Assembly (NCBI RefSeq): GCF_001598055.1
Contig: NZ_CP014844.1
Span: forward strand, 2,720,967-2,784,966
Source: Cupriavidus nantongensis
GTDB taxonomy: Bacteria; Pseudomonadota; Gammaproteobacteria; Burkholderiales; Burkholderiaceae
Length of the DNA: 64,000 nucleotides
Direction of reading: 5' to 3'
Below, one piece after another: positions 7,828 to 15,711 of this stretch (position 1 is its first letter; each line of letters starts with the position of its first letter). Both the position numbers and the translations under genes were made by a program. The notes below the pieces were generated by a model. The model saw only the letters and a program-made list of their open reading frames with translations. It was not told where the DNA came from and searched no databases.

Positions 7828-9662
7828 GCCGCCTCCACGCCGGCGAAAGGAATGGGATTGGTGACAGGCACATAGGTGGAAGCGCGGTCAGCGCGCTGGA
7901 AGAAGCGGTTGCTGAAATTGGTCTTGGCCGGGAATGGGCTGCCGGCCAGCAGCCCATTGATACGCCGGGCCGAGGCCGCATTGCCATAGCGATGCTGGTA
8001 GGTATGGAGGTGATGGCGCACCACGGACCACAGCCGCGTGGTCATGGACGGCCTGCCGGCACCGAGCTGGGCGATGACTTCGCACAGGTTGTTGACGAAC
8101 AGGCAATAGGCCACGCGGTTCCAGCCTTGTTCCTCGTCGTACCACAGCGATGCCTGCGCGCGTTCGCTGAGCTCCGGCATCGAAGACGCGGGATGGCGCG
8201 AGGGTGTCAGCTTCACGCCCTCAAAGTCGCGCAGGAAGAGCTGCGCAGGTAGGCCCTGGCGCAGTCCGAGCACCACGTTCTGCAGGTGCGGCTCGAAGAT
8301 GACGCCGTACGCGAAGAACAGGTGGAAGACCGGATAGACCAGTTGCGACACGTAGGCGGAGAACCAGCGCTCGGCCATGGCATCCACAGGCGTCCCTGCC
8401 TGCGCCGCGAGTTCGGTCAATAGGCGCTGCATGCGGGCTTCGCCGTAGTAATGGTTGCCGAACAGCGAGCCGGCCAGTAGGGGCACGCAGTCAGGCGTGC
8501 GCAATGTATCCACGCTCTGGCGCAGGATCAGGCCGAAGCCTTCGATGACCTGGCGATTCTTCTCGATATCGGCGTCCTTGAGGTCCACCGACAGGAACGC
8601 TGGTTCCTCCATCAGCGCCAGGCCCGGGAACAGCCGGCCGAGATCCGGCAGCAGCGGACGCAGCACGCGGTTGACGTGCATGGCGCTCTCCAGTTCGTAC
8701 CATGCATTCTTGCGCACGCAGTTGGTAATACGGATGTTCAGCGACAGCTTGTAGAAGTATGGATTGCCGGGCTGGTACAGGGTGCGGATCGACGAGGTAG
8801 GAAAGAAGTCCGCGCCCTGCGCGCCCAGGTCCTGTATGCGGCCGCTCGCCAGTGCATCGCGCACAAGCGGGTGCTCGCGCAGGTAACCCGCCTGCCAGGG
8901 ATGGACCGGCACCGCCACGCGGTCGGCGGCGACCGCCGGGGCATTCGCCGCGATCAGCTGGTCGCAGTTGGCGTCGAGCAGGGACTGCTGCGCGATGTCG
9001 TCGCGCGGTACCGCAAACCACGCGAGCGGAAAGCGGGTGCGCAGTTCCGGCGAGTAGCGCAGCAGGTCCTCATCGGAGAAGCCCTGCCGGCTCTTCGGTG
9101 TGGGGTGGAACGGATGGCCGAAGGTAAGCGATTGCTCGGAATCAATGTAGGCCTCCACCGGATCGGCCGGAATCGTGGCGGGCACCGGCACGGACAGGAC
9201 TTCCGTGCTGACGGCCACGCTGTTGCGGATCTGCTCCATCAGCTCCGTATTGGGCGGCAGTTCGTGCTGCTGCGCCATCTCGCGCAACACCAGCGCGGCC
9301 AGCGATTCCCAGTCGAGCAGCGCCCACGGCTTGTTCTCGGCCTTGTGGAACACTGGCGACAGATAGCGATAGTTACCGGTCAGCCAGGCACCGCCGACCA
9401 CGGCCAGGAGCCGGTCGTGGATATGCGGCAGCTGCACTTCCAGGACCTGGGCCTGCTCGCGCTGCAGCGTCATCGTAATCGTCGCGGGCCAGTCGTTCTG
9501 CCCGGCTGGCAGGCCGACGCGCAGCTGGCCGGCGGGCGCCGCGACTTCGCGGCAGTAGCAGTTCAACAGCGTTTCCTGGCAGCGACGCGCGGCAGCCAGT
9601 TCCGCCAGTTCTGCCGACATGCGGCGCCTGCCGGTAACTTCCATCTTGGTTTGCACTTGCAT
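7818..9662 (-). CDS. NIS siderophore synthetase (IucA/IucC family), second in the operon
   Basis: A 614-residue ATP-dependent NRPS-independent siderophore synthetase, which joins a carboxylic acid such as citrate to an amine or alcohol through an acyl-adenylate. Family motifs are complete: GHPFHPTPKSRQGF (ATP/substrate loop), VPVHPWQ, FFPTSSIRTL, YKLSLNIRITNCVRKN, FEPHLQNVVL and LFLRDFEG. The C-terminal FhuF-like part is present. It lies 28 bp after the MFS gene and overlaps the decarboxylase gene. The fuller N-terminus and the GHPFHPT form resemble SbnC/SbnF/RhbF-type enzymes; which condensation it catalyses cannot be read from sequence. Confidence 0.92.
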   Translation of the reverse strand: MQVQTKMEVTGRRRMSAELAELAAARRCQETLLNCYCREVAAPAGQLRVGLPAGQNDWPATITMTLQREQAQVLEVQLPHIHDRLLAVVGGAWLTGNYRYLSPVFHKAENKPWALLDWESLAALVLREMAQQHELPPNTELMEQIRNSVAVSTEVLSVPVPATIPADPVEAYIDSEQSLTFGHPFHPTPKSRQGFSDEDLLRYSPELRTRFPLAWFAVPRDDIAQQSLLDANCDQLIAANAPAVAADRVAVPVHPWQAGYLREHPLVRDALASGRIQDLGAQGADFFPTSSIRTLYQPGNPYFYKLSLNIRITNCVRKNAWYELESAMHVNRVLRPLLPDLGRLFPGLALMEEPAFLSVDLKDADIEKNRQVIEGFGLILRQSVDTLRTPDCVPLLAGSLFGNHYYGEARMQRLLTELAAQAGTPVDAMAERWFSAYVSQLVYPVFHLFFAYGVIFEPHLQNVVLGLRQGLPAQLFLRDFEGVKLTPSRHPASSMPELSERAQASLWYDEEQGWNRVAYCLFVNNLCEVIAQLGAGRPSMTTRLWSVVRHHLHTYQHRYGNAASARRINGLLAGSPFPAKTNFSNRFFQRADRASTYVPVTNPIPFAGVEAAWQ

Positions 9663-9690
9663 TGTCGTGTGACCTCGTTCTCGGGAGGGA

Positions 9691-10878
9691 TCAGAGTGTG
9701 CTCATCCGCTGTTTGGCGGTAAGGAGCAGGTAAGCGACGGCCGGCGCAAGCAGCGCGGCGCCAAAGAGGTAAGGCGTACGCTGGCCGGCCAGGCTGACTG
9801 TCGCGCCTGCGGCAAGTCCGGCGACGACGCCCCCCCATTTCGAACTGCTTTCGAACCAGCCGAAGGTCCGCCCGGCATTGCCGGCGTGCACGACGCTGGC
9901 CACCAGCGCGTGCAGCGCGATAAAGCCGACCGTCATGGCGGTGCCCATCAACAGGCGCCAGGCCACCAGCGCCGGCAGGCCGAGCGGCGCCGCCTGTGCC
10001 AGCAGGGTGATCACCAGCGTGCCGTAGGCGGTAGCGAGCAGTCCCAGCGACGGGGCCAGACCCAGCCGCCGTGACAGCAGCGGTGCGGTGGCCAGATACA
10101 CCAGGTGTGGCAGACCGAACAGCAGCCCGGCCTTCGCCGCGGATATGGCAGGCATGCGCTGCTGAATGTCGGGGATGAAGTACGGGAACGTCACGACGGT
10201 GGCGAACACGAACGCGAACTGCAGCACGTAGATCTGGCGGGCCGTGGCTGGTGCCGCGGCACTTGTGTCGCCGGTGGGTGCCGCCGCGCGCTTTGCCACG
10301 CTGGCGGCATCGCTCGCAGGCAACCATGCGATCAGTGCCGCGGCGGCCAGCGGCAGCAACGCCAGCCAGCGGTACAGCACGATCGGCGACTCCGCCCCCA
10401 TCCACAGGCCGAGGCAGGCGGGCGCCGCCACCAGCGCGGCGCGCGCCGACCACTGCATCGCCGTCAGGCTGCGTGTGAGCGTGGTGCCGCTGGCGACAGT
10501 TGCCAGGTAGGCATTGGATGCGGAGAAGGTGCCGCCCAGCACACCCTGCAGCACGAGCGCCGCCAGGAAGGTGAGCGAGTTGGTCGCGTAGCTGGCAAGC
10601 AGGAAGCTTGCCGCCAGGCCCAGTTGCGCGCGCATCAGCAGCGGCTTCTTGCCGAAGCGATCCGCGAGCCGCCCCCACCATGGCGCGGACACCGCTGCCA
10701 GCAGCGTCGGCACCACGTAGAACGCACCCGCGAGCCACGGCACGTCATTGTGCAGCGAGCGCTGCAGGATCAGCGCGAAGAATGGCGGCATGCCCAGCGC
10801 CGCAAACGCCGCGATGAAATGGCACAGCATGACCACCGCCACTACCTGTCGGGTACCGGTACTGGTGCCGGTACTCAT
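9691..10878 (-). CDS. MFS transporter, probable siderophore exporter
   Basis: A 395-residue inner-membrane protein with about 12 hydrophobic segments and the MFS loop 2-3 motif in WWGRLADRFGKKPLL. It is encoded between the two NIS synthetases, with its ATG overlapping the stop of the upstream synthetase (ATGA) and 28 bp before the next. In staphyloferrin and rhizoferrin operons an MFS protein in this position (SbnD, LbtB type) exports the finished siderophore. Drug export cannot be excluded by sequence alone, but position makes siderophore export the best guess. Confidence 0.88.
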   Translation of the reverse strand: MSTGTSTGTRQVVAVVMLCHFIAAFAALGMPPFFALILQRSLHNDVPWLAGAFYVVPTLLAAVSAPWWGRLADRFGKKPLLMRAQLGLAASFLLASYATNSLTFLAALVLQGVLGGTFSASNAYLATVASGTTLTRSLTAMQWSARAALVAAPACLGLWMGAESPIVLYRWLALLPLAAAALIAWLPASDAASVAKRAAAPTGDTSAAAPATARQIYVLQFAFVFATVVTFPYFIPDIQQRMPAISAAKAGLLFGLPHLVYLATAPLLSRRLGLAPSLGLLATAYGTLVITLLAQAAPLGLPALVAWRLLMGTAMTVGFIALHALVASVVHAGNAGRTFGWFESSSKWGGVVAGLAAGATVSLAGQRTPYLFGAALLAPAVAYLLLTAKQRMSTL

Positions 10879-12695
10879 GCGGTCACCTGGAGGAAGTTGG
10901 GCGCGCGCTTGCCGTAGAACTTGTTGACGTCGGTCGCGCCGGTCTGAGCCTTCTCCACCAGCGACGCCGCGGTCAGCAGGTACTTGAGGTGCAACCGGTC
11001 GTCATCAAGCAGCACCTGGCGCGCGAAGGCGGTGTCTTCGCCAGCGGCGGCCAGGTCGGCAAGCACGGCCTCCACATGGCGCCGCACGCGCGCGTACCCC
11101 GCGGCGGGATCGGTGCCGCGACGCTGCGCCAGGCCTTCCACCAGCGCTGCAATGTTCAGCTGCAGCGTGATGGTGACGAACATCTGCGCCAGCGGCAGCG
11201 CACTTGCCACGCCAATGCGCTGGTCTTCCAGATCGTTGAGGCGGCCCGCCAGTGCCGGCCAACGGCGCGCGAGCGTGCCGCGGTCGATGCGGGCGGCATC
11301 GTTGTCCTTCAGCAGCAGGCGCAAGCCATCGTCGCCATAGACCAGCATCGAATTCTGCTGGTTCGACTCCAGCGCAATCCCGTAGCGCAGCCACAGCGTG
11401 AGGTGCAGTTGCAGCGTGAGTGCCAGGTAGGCGTCAAACCATGCATTGAGGTTGCCGGTGTGGTAGCGGGCGGCAAGTTCCTCTGCCACGCACAGGCCGC
11501 CGGCGGTTTCGGCCAGCAGACCGGCAACCGGCACCACCGTAGCGTTCGCCAGCTGCTGTTCGGGGTAGCGGCGCAGGATGTAGCCCAGGAATGGGCGCTG
11601 GTCAATGTGGGCGCCGTTAGCCTCATCCGTCAGAAGCACCTGGCCGTTAAGGTTTGGTTCACGCCGGACGATATCACCAAGCAGCGTTTGGATGCGATGT
11701 CCGTCGCCGATAGTACTGGGCTTAATGGTACGGATGTTCCTGGCGCCCAAGGTACGGATCGTGAGCGGCAGCTTGACGTGCCAGTCGGGCGCATCGAGCA
11801 GGATCAGCGAACGCACCGACAGCGTGGGCGACACGCGCATGTAGGCGCGTGGGGCGCGGATGATCTGGCCGTCCAGTCCGGCTTCGGCCAGGAAGCCGTC
11901 CAGGTGATGCTGCCATACGAACGGATGCACGGGCACCAGCGCATGTGATGCAGCGAGCGCGGGATCGAGACCGACATCGGTGAAGTCCGGCCAAATCGGC
12001 GGCAGCGTGTCGCCGCTGGGATGATGGCGCTCGCGCGGGACCGCCAGCCAGGTCAGCGCAAAGACCGGCTGGAACTCGGGCGCGTAGTGAGCCAGCTCAC
12101 TGGCGGCAAAGCCAAGCTTGGCACGCGCGGTGGGGTAATAGGGATGGTCGAGGAAGCCTGCGATGCGGTCGTAGTGGAGCATGCGCTGGCCCCATGCCGG
12201 CAGTGCGTGACCGTCGGCACTGTCGGGTTGCGTAAACCAGCGTGCGCGCTCAGCCATCGAAACCTTGCGATGCTCGACAGCCGCACGGCATTCGTCGCCG
12301 TAGTCGGTGAACAGGCGTGCGTCTTCAGCAGGAAGATTGCCGGCGAATGCTGCCAGGATCGTGTCGACGTCATGCAGTGGGGAGAACGCGCCGGCGTCTT
12401 CTCGCAGCAGCGGCAGGCGGGTCAGGCGCCATTCCTGCATGTAGCGGGTGGGCGTAACTGGGATCCAGAGCGTGCCGGCACCAAGGTGAGCCACGCGCAG
12501 CCACTGCTGGCGGGCGTCGAAGCCATGCCCGGTGGCGGCCGGTACGGCATCGGCGCTGTGCAACTCGCCGCGACTGGCGCACGCGCGGACATCTTCGCGC
12601 AGCAAGGTGTCGACGACACGGACGCAGATATAGGCGGCATCCGCATCTGGCGTCGCGGCGGACAGGCCCGGTTGGTCAGGCAGACGGTCGGTCAT
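10875..12695 (-). CDS. NIS siderophore synthetase (IucA/IucC family), first complete gene of the operon
   Basis: A 606-residue synthetase with the motifs LGFAASELAHYAPEF, LVPVHPFVWQHH, VSPTLSVRSL, KLPLTIRTLGARNIRT, ALESNQQNSMLVY and LLLKDNDAARI, placing it with SbnE-like enzymes that first couple citrate to a diamine or amino acid. I chose the ATG at 12695 because GGGAGA lies just upstream and the longer open frame (to 13133) runs antisense to the chromate gene. The ATG overlaps the stop of an upstream truncated reading frame (ATGA), so in the ancestral operon it was translationally coupled to a gene that is now mostly missing. Confidence 0.93.
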   Translation of the reverse strand: MTDRLPDQPGLSAATPDADAAYICVRVVDTLLREDVRACASRGELHSADAVPAATGHGFDARQQWLRVAHLGAGTLWIPVTPTRYMQEWRLTRLPLLREDAGAFSPLHDVDTILAAFAGNLPAEDARLFTDYGDECRAAVEHRKVSMAERARWFTQPDSADGHALPAWGQRMLHYDRIAGFLDHPYYPTARAKLGFAASELAHYAPEFQPVFALTWLAVPRERHHPSGDTLPPIWPDFTDVGLDPALAASHALVPVHPFVWQHHLDGFLAEAGLDGQIIRAPRAYMRVSPTLSVRSLILLDAPDWHVKLPLTIRTLGARNIRTIKPSTIGDGHRIQTLLGDIVRREPNLNGQVLLTDEANGAHIDQRPFLGYILRRYPEQQLANATVVPVAGLLAETAGGLCVAEELAARYHTGNLNAWFDAYLALTLQLHLTLWLRYGIALESNQQNSMLVYGDDGLRLLLKDNDAARIDRGTLARRWPALAGRLNDLEDQRIGVASALPLAQMFVTITLQLNIAALVEGLAQRRGTDPAAGYARVRRHVEAVLADLAAAGEDTAFARQVLLDDDRLHLKYLLTAASLVEKAQTGATDVNKFYGKRAPNFLQVTA

Positions 12696-12787
12696 TGTGC
12701 GATCTCCCATGCGAGCTTGCTGCTGGCCAGCTCCACCGCGGCGGCGAGACCCGAGGTATCCGGACCGTCCGCGAGCTGGGACGCATT
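12692..12787 (-). pseudogene. C-terminal remnant of a lost upstream siderophore-operon gene
   Basis: Thirty-one codons open from a TGA at 12788-12790 to a TGA at 12692-12694 that overlaps the ATG of the first NIS synthetase. The encoded tail (ending GLAAAVELASSKLAWEIAQ) looks like a genuine helical C-terminus and the ATGA overlap is how all the other genes of this operon are joined. I infer that the rest of the gene was removed at the boundary with the chromate locus. I do not recognise the family from so short a piece; a third synthetase or a diamine-precursor enzyme would fit the pathway. Confidence 0.5.
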
Positions 12788-12839
12788 TCAGCGCGGGGCC
12801 GGTCGGGTTCTCTCGCCAGGTGAGCCGCACGCGGCGGAC

Positions 12840-13295
12840 ATGGGCATCGTTCCCAGGGATCCCGCCCAGTACCAGGGACGCCGCTGGGCAACACGGCGAC
12901 ATATTTGGATTGACCGCATCGCCTGCGCCTGGCTGATTCAGCGCTTCATTGATCCGCACGCGACATTCCTCTGGCTTGCTGATCCGCAGGCGTGTCCCGA
13001 TGACGCGCTTGGATTCGATTTCGACGGTGCCGCTTTCACGCACGTGGGCCAGCGCGTCAGTTTCGAGGTGTTGTTGGCCAGCTTTGGGCTGGAGGAAGAC
13101 CGCGCCCTTGCCCGCATCGCCGCGATCGTCCATGCCCTGGATGTCGGCGGGGACCCGCCCGCGGAGGCCGCCGGTCTCGAAGCGATGCTGTCAGGGCTGC
13201 GGCAGACCGCTCGGGACGACGACCAATTGCTCGCCGAAGGCATACCGGTTCTGAGCGCGTTGCATCGTCATTTCAGCACCCGGCCCAAGCGCTGA
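12840..13295 (+). CDS. ChrB C-terminal domain protein, probably a truncated chrB
   Basis: A 151-residue product matching the C-terminal domain of chromate resistance protein ChrB (RRWATRRHIWIDRIACAWLIQRFIDP, LGFDFDGAAFTHVG, FEVLLASFGL, IVHALDVGG, LHRHFSTRPK). Full ChrB is about twice as long; its N-terminal sensor domain is absent. The frame is open far upstream (to 12021) but there it is antisense to the siderophore synthetase, so it is not real. The ATG at 12840 is the most likely start though its Shine-Dalgarno is weak. It lies 22 bp before chrA. Either a stand-alone domain protein or the surviving half of a gene cut by the junction near 12790-12840. Confidence 0.75.
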   Translation: MGIVPRDPAQYQGRRWATRRHIWIDRIACAWLIQRFIDPHATFLWLADPQACPDDALGFDFDGAAFTHVGQRVSFEVLLASFGLEEDRALARIAAIVHALDVGGDPPAEAAGLEAMLSGLRQTARDDDQLLAEGIPVLSALHRHFSTRPKR

Positions 13296-13317
13296 TCTCT
13301 CACTTACCTATGCACCA

Positions 13318-14508
13318 ATGAAAGCCGATCGCACTACCGTTCCGTCCCCCTCAGGGGGGTCTTACACCCTGTGGCAACTGGTGGCGTACATGCTGCGCCT
13401 GGGCACCCTGGGCTTTGGCGGCCCCGTGGCGTTGGCTGGCTATATGCATCGCGACCTTGTCGAGTCGCGCAACTGGTTCACCGAGGCCGACTACAAGGAA
13501 GGACTGGCCCTGGCCCAATTGGCGCCCGGCCCGCTGGCAGCACAGCTTGCCATCTATCTCGGTTTTGTCCACTACCGTATTGCCGGCGCGACCCTGGTCG
13601 GCATCGCCTTTGTGCTTCCGTCCTTCCTCATGGTGTTGGCGCTGGGTTGGGCATACGTGCGCTTTGGCGGCCTGACGTGGATGCAGTCGGTCTTCTACGG
13701 CGTGGGTGCCGCGGTGATCGGAATTATCGCGATCAGTGCGTACAAGCTGACGCGCAAGAGTGTTGGCGGTGACCCCTTGCTCTGGACCATCTATGCCGTC
13801 CTGGTCGCGGTCACCATCATCACGGAATCAGAGATCGCGTGGCTGTTCATTGCCGCCGGCGTCCTCGTGTGGTTCTGGCGCGCGCCGCCGAAGTGGTTCA
13901 AACAAGGTGGCATGCCGATCGCTGCTGCGTGGCAAATTGCGCCGGGCTCGGGAATTTTGACCAACTTCGATTTGCCGTTGCTGACGCAGATTGGGTTGTT
14001 CTTTGCCAAGGCTGGCGCCTTCGTCTTCGGCTCGGGCCTTGCCATCGTTCCGTTCCTGTACGGCGGCGTCGTGACCGAGCATCAATGGCTCAACGAAAAG
14101 CAGTTCGTCGATGCGGTAGCGGTGGCGATGATTACGCCGGGTCCCGTCGTCATCACGGTGGGCTTTATCGGCTATCTGGTGGCTGGGCTTCCCGGGGCCA
14201 TCGTCGCTTCGTTGGCCACCTTCCTGCCGTGCTATCTGTTCACCGTGATTCCGGCGCCCTACTTCAAGAAGTACGGGAAGCTGCCTGCCATTGTCGCCTT
14301 CGTGGACGGCGTGACAGCCGCCGCAGTCGGGGCCATCACGGGCGCCGTCGTTGTGCTGGCTAAACGTTCCATTATCGATGCACCCACACTGGTGTTGGCG
14401 ATCGTGACCGTGCTGCTGCTTTGGCGATTCAAGAAGTTGCCGGAACCGGCGATTGTCGCTGGCGCCGCGGCAGTGGGTCTCCTGGTGTATCCGCTGCTGC
14501 GGTCCTGA
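13318..14508 (+). CDS. chrA: Chromate transporter ChrA
   Basis: A 396-residue inner-membrane CHR-superfamily protein of the long type with two fused CHR domains. The signature LGTLGFGGPVALAGYMHRDL opens domain one and LAQLAPGPLAAQLAIYLGF follows; the second half repeats the plan with AGAFVFGSGLAIVPFLYGGV and AVAVAMITPGPVVITVGFIG. ChrA proteins expel chromate from the cytoplasm. It sits between two ChrB-domain genes on the same strand, the standard setting for a chromate-resistance locus. Length is normal and no residue appears missing. Confidence 0.95.
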   Translation: MKADRTTVPSPSGGSYTLWQLVAYMLRLGTLGFGGPVALAGYMHRDLVESRNWFTEADYKEGLALAQLAPGPLAAQLAIYLGFVHYRIAGATLVGIAFVLPSFLMVLALGWAYVRFGGLTWMQSVFYGVGAAVIGIIAISAYKLTRKSVGGDPLLWTIYAVLVAVTIITESEIAWLFIAAGVLVWFWRAPPKWFKQGGMPIAAAWQIAPGSGILTNFDLPLLTQIGLFFAKAGAFVFGSGLAIVPFLYGGVVTEHQWLNEKQFVDAVAVAMITPGPVVITVGFIGYLVAGLPGAIVASLATFLPCYLFTVIPAPYFKKYGKLPAIVAFVDGVTAAAVGAITGAVVVLAKRSIIDAPTLVLAIVTVLLLWRFKKLPEPAIVAGAAAVGLLVYPLLRS

Positions 14509-14555
14509 AACCCTGATGCGGGCGGCCAGGCACCCGTACCCATGAGGAGACGACC

Positions 14556-15014
14556 ATGAAATGGGTCACCCGCGAAAGGCCAAAGATCGACCGCATTGCC
14601 TGTCCTTGGCTGATCGCCCGCTATATCGATGAGACGCCTGAGTTTTTGTATGTGCCGCCGGCCGACGTATTGGCTGTTGCACAAAGCACTGGCGCCGTTC
14701 CATATGATGTGCCCGATGTGGAGTTGTCGCATGTCGGCGACCATTGCAGCTTCGATGCCTTTCTCGATAAGTACGGATTAGCCGAGCCGGCCCTGCAGCA
14801 GCTTGCCGCCATCGTGCGTGGCGCGGACACATCGAGGCTGGACCTCACGCCACAGTCGGCGGGACTTTATGCCATCTCGCTCGGTTTATCGCGGCGCTTT
14901 GCCGACGATCACGAGATGCTTCGCCATGGCATGGTTCTCTACGATGCGCTGTACGCCTGGTGCAGGGATTGCCAATCGGAGACGCACAACTGGCCACCAG
15001 CGCAACGCATCTGA
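14556..15014 (+). CDS. Stand-alone ChrB-like domain protein
   Basis: A 152-residue protein consisting of the ChrB C-terminal-type domain alone (WVTRERPKIDRIACPWLIARYID, VPDVELSHVGDHCSFDAFL, QLAAIVRGADT, GLYAISLGLSRRF). It begins directly with the domain and has a good Shine-Dalgarno (GAGGAG near 14542), so it is a natural single-domain protein, unlike the copy at 12840. It follows chrA by 47 bp and is probably co-transcribed. The biochemical role of this domain is not established; members are linked to chromate resistance by context. Confidence 0.85.
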   Translation: MKWVTRERPKIDRIACPWLIARYIDETPEFLYVPPADVLAVAQSTGAVPYDVPDVELSHVGDHCSFDAFLDKYGLAEPALQQLAAIVRGADTSRLDLTPQSAGLYAISLGLSRRFADDHEMLRHGMVLYDALYAWCRDCQSETHNWPPAQRI

Positions 15015-15042
15015 ACGCAGCAGCTGGCAGCCCGCTGCGAGA

Positions 15043-15177
15043 TCAATGGCAATGTCGAATGCCAGTCTTGTGGTCCATATGGCAGCCATTTCGATCGGTG
15101 CCGCCGCTATGCGACCACGCCGCAGTAGACGCGAAACCGAGGACCGCAAAGATAAGAACAATGGCGCTGCGCAGCAT
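15043..15177 (-). CDS. Small exported YHYH-like protein (44 aa)
   Basis: A 44-codon gene. The product has a signal peptide (MLRSAIVLIFAVLGFASTAAW) followed by SHSGGTDRNGCHMDHKTGIRHCH, the compact His/Cys pattern of YHYH-type mini-domains. GGAG lies about six bases before the ATG. The mature part of some 23 residues has five His and two Cys, which suggests binding of a metal in the periplasm. It is the last gene on the minus strand downstream of the heavy-metal efflux operon and may be co-transcribed with it across a 105-bp gap. Confidence 0.7.
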   Translation of the reverse strand: MLRSAIVLIFAVLGFASTAAWSHSGGTDRNGCHMDHKTGIRHCH

Positions 15178-15282
15178 GATGTCTCCGTCCGTCTAGTGTT
15201 GATTTGACGGTAAGGTAGCACCGAAGACGCATTTGGCCATCCCTTCGCAAGGAGGGATGGCCACCTCCTCAAGCGCGGAGGC

Positions 15283-15660
15283 TTACTTCACCGCGAACCT
15301 GACGGTTACGGTTTTGCCATCGGCAAAGGCGACATTTGCCACCACCTTCGCACCGGGAGCCACGGCGATTTGTTCGGCGCCCACCAGCACATTTCCTTCC
15401 GCGGGCTTGAGCGCCGTCTCGCTCTTCTTGCTGCCATTGAGCACCGTCAGCTTGCCGCTCGCGCCCGCGACCGACTTCTTCTGGTCATGGTCGTCCACGT
15501 ACAGGCTGACGTTGCCGTCCTTTGCCACCAGTTCGAACTGCATATCGCTCGCCGTCTGCACGACGCCGCCGTACTGCGCCGGCTTAGCGCCGTGCGCCAT
15601 CGCCGTGCCCGAGATCGAGATGCAGATTGCGGCCAGCGCCGCGGCAATGCGTTGGTTCAT
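15283..15660 (-). CDS. Periplasmic protein of the metal-efflux operon, function unknown
   Basis: A 125-residue exported protein: signal peptide MNQRIAAALAAICISISGTAMA, then HGAKPAQYGGVVQTASDMQFELVA and a beta-rich remainder ending in TVTVRFAVK. The start at 15660 is preferred over an upstream codon at 15672 because GGAG lies seven bases before it and the signal peptide starts there. Similar short proteins with an early HG..P..GG motif are found next to heavy-metal RND pumps; their role (periplasmic metal handling) is inferred, not proven. It lies 51 bp downstream of the pump gene. Confidence 0.8.
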   Translation of the reverse strand: MNQRIAAALAAICISISGTAMAHGAKPAQYGGVVQTASDMQFELVAKDGNVSLYVDDHDQKKSVAGASGKLTVLNGSKKSETALKPAEGNVLVGAEQIAVAPGAKVVANVAFADGKTVTVRFAVK

Positions 15661-15711
15661 AGTCCACTCCAAAAAACAGTGGGCGGCTCGAGGGCGCCGC
15701 CCTGACCCATT

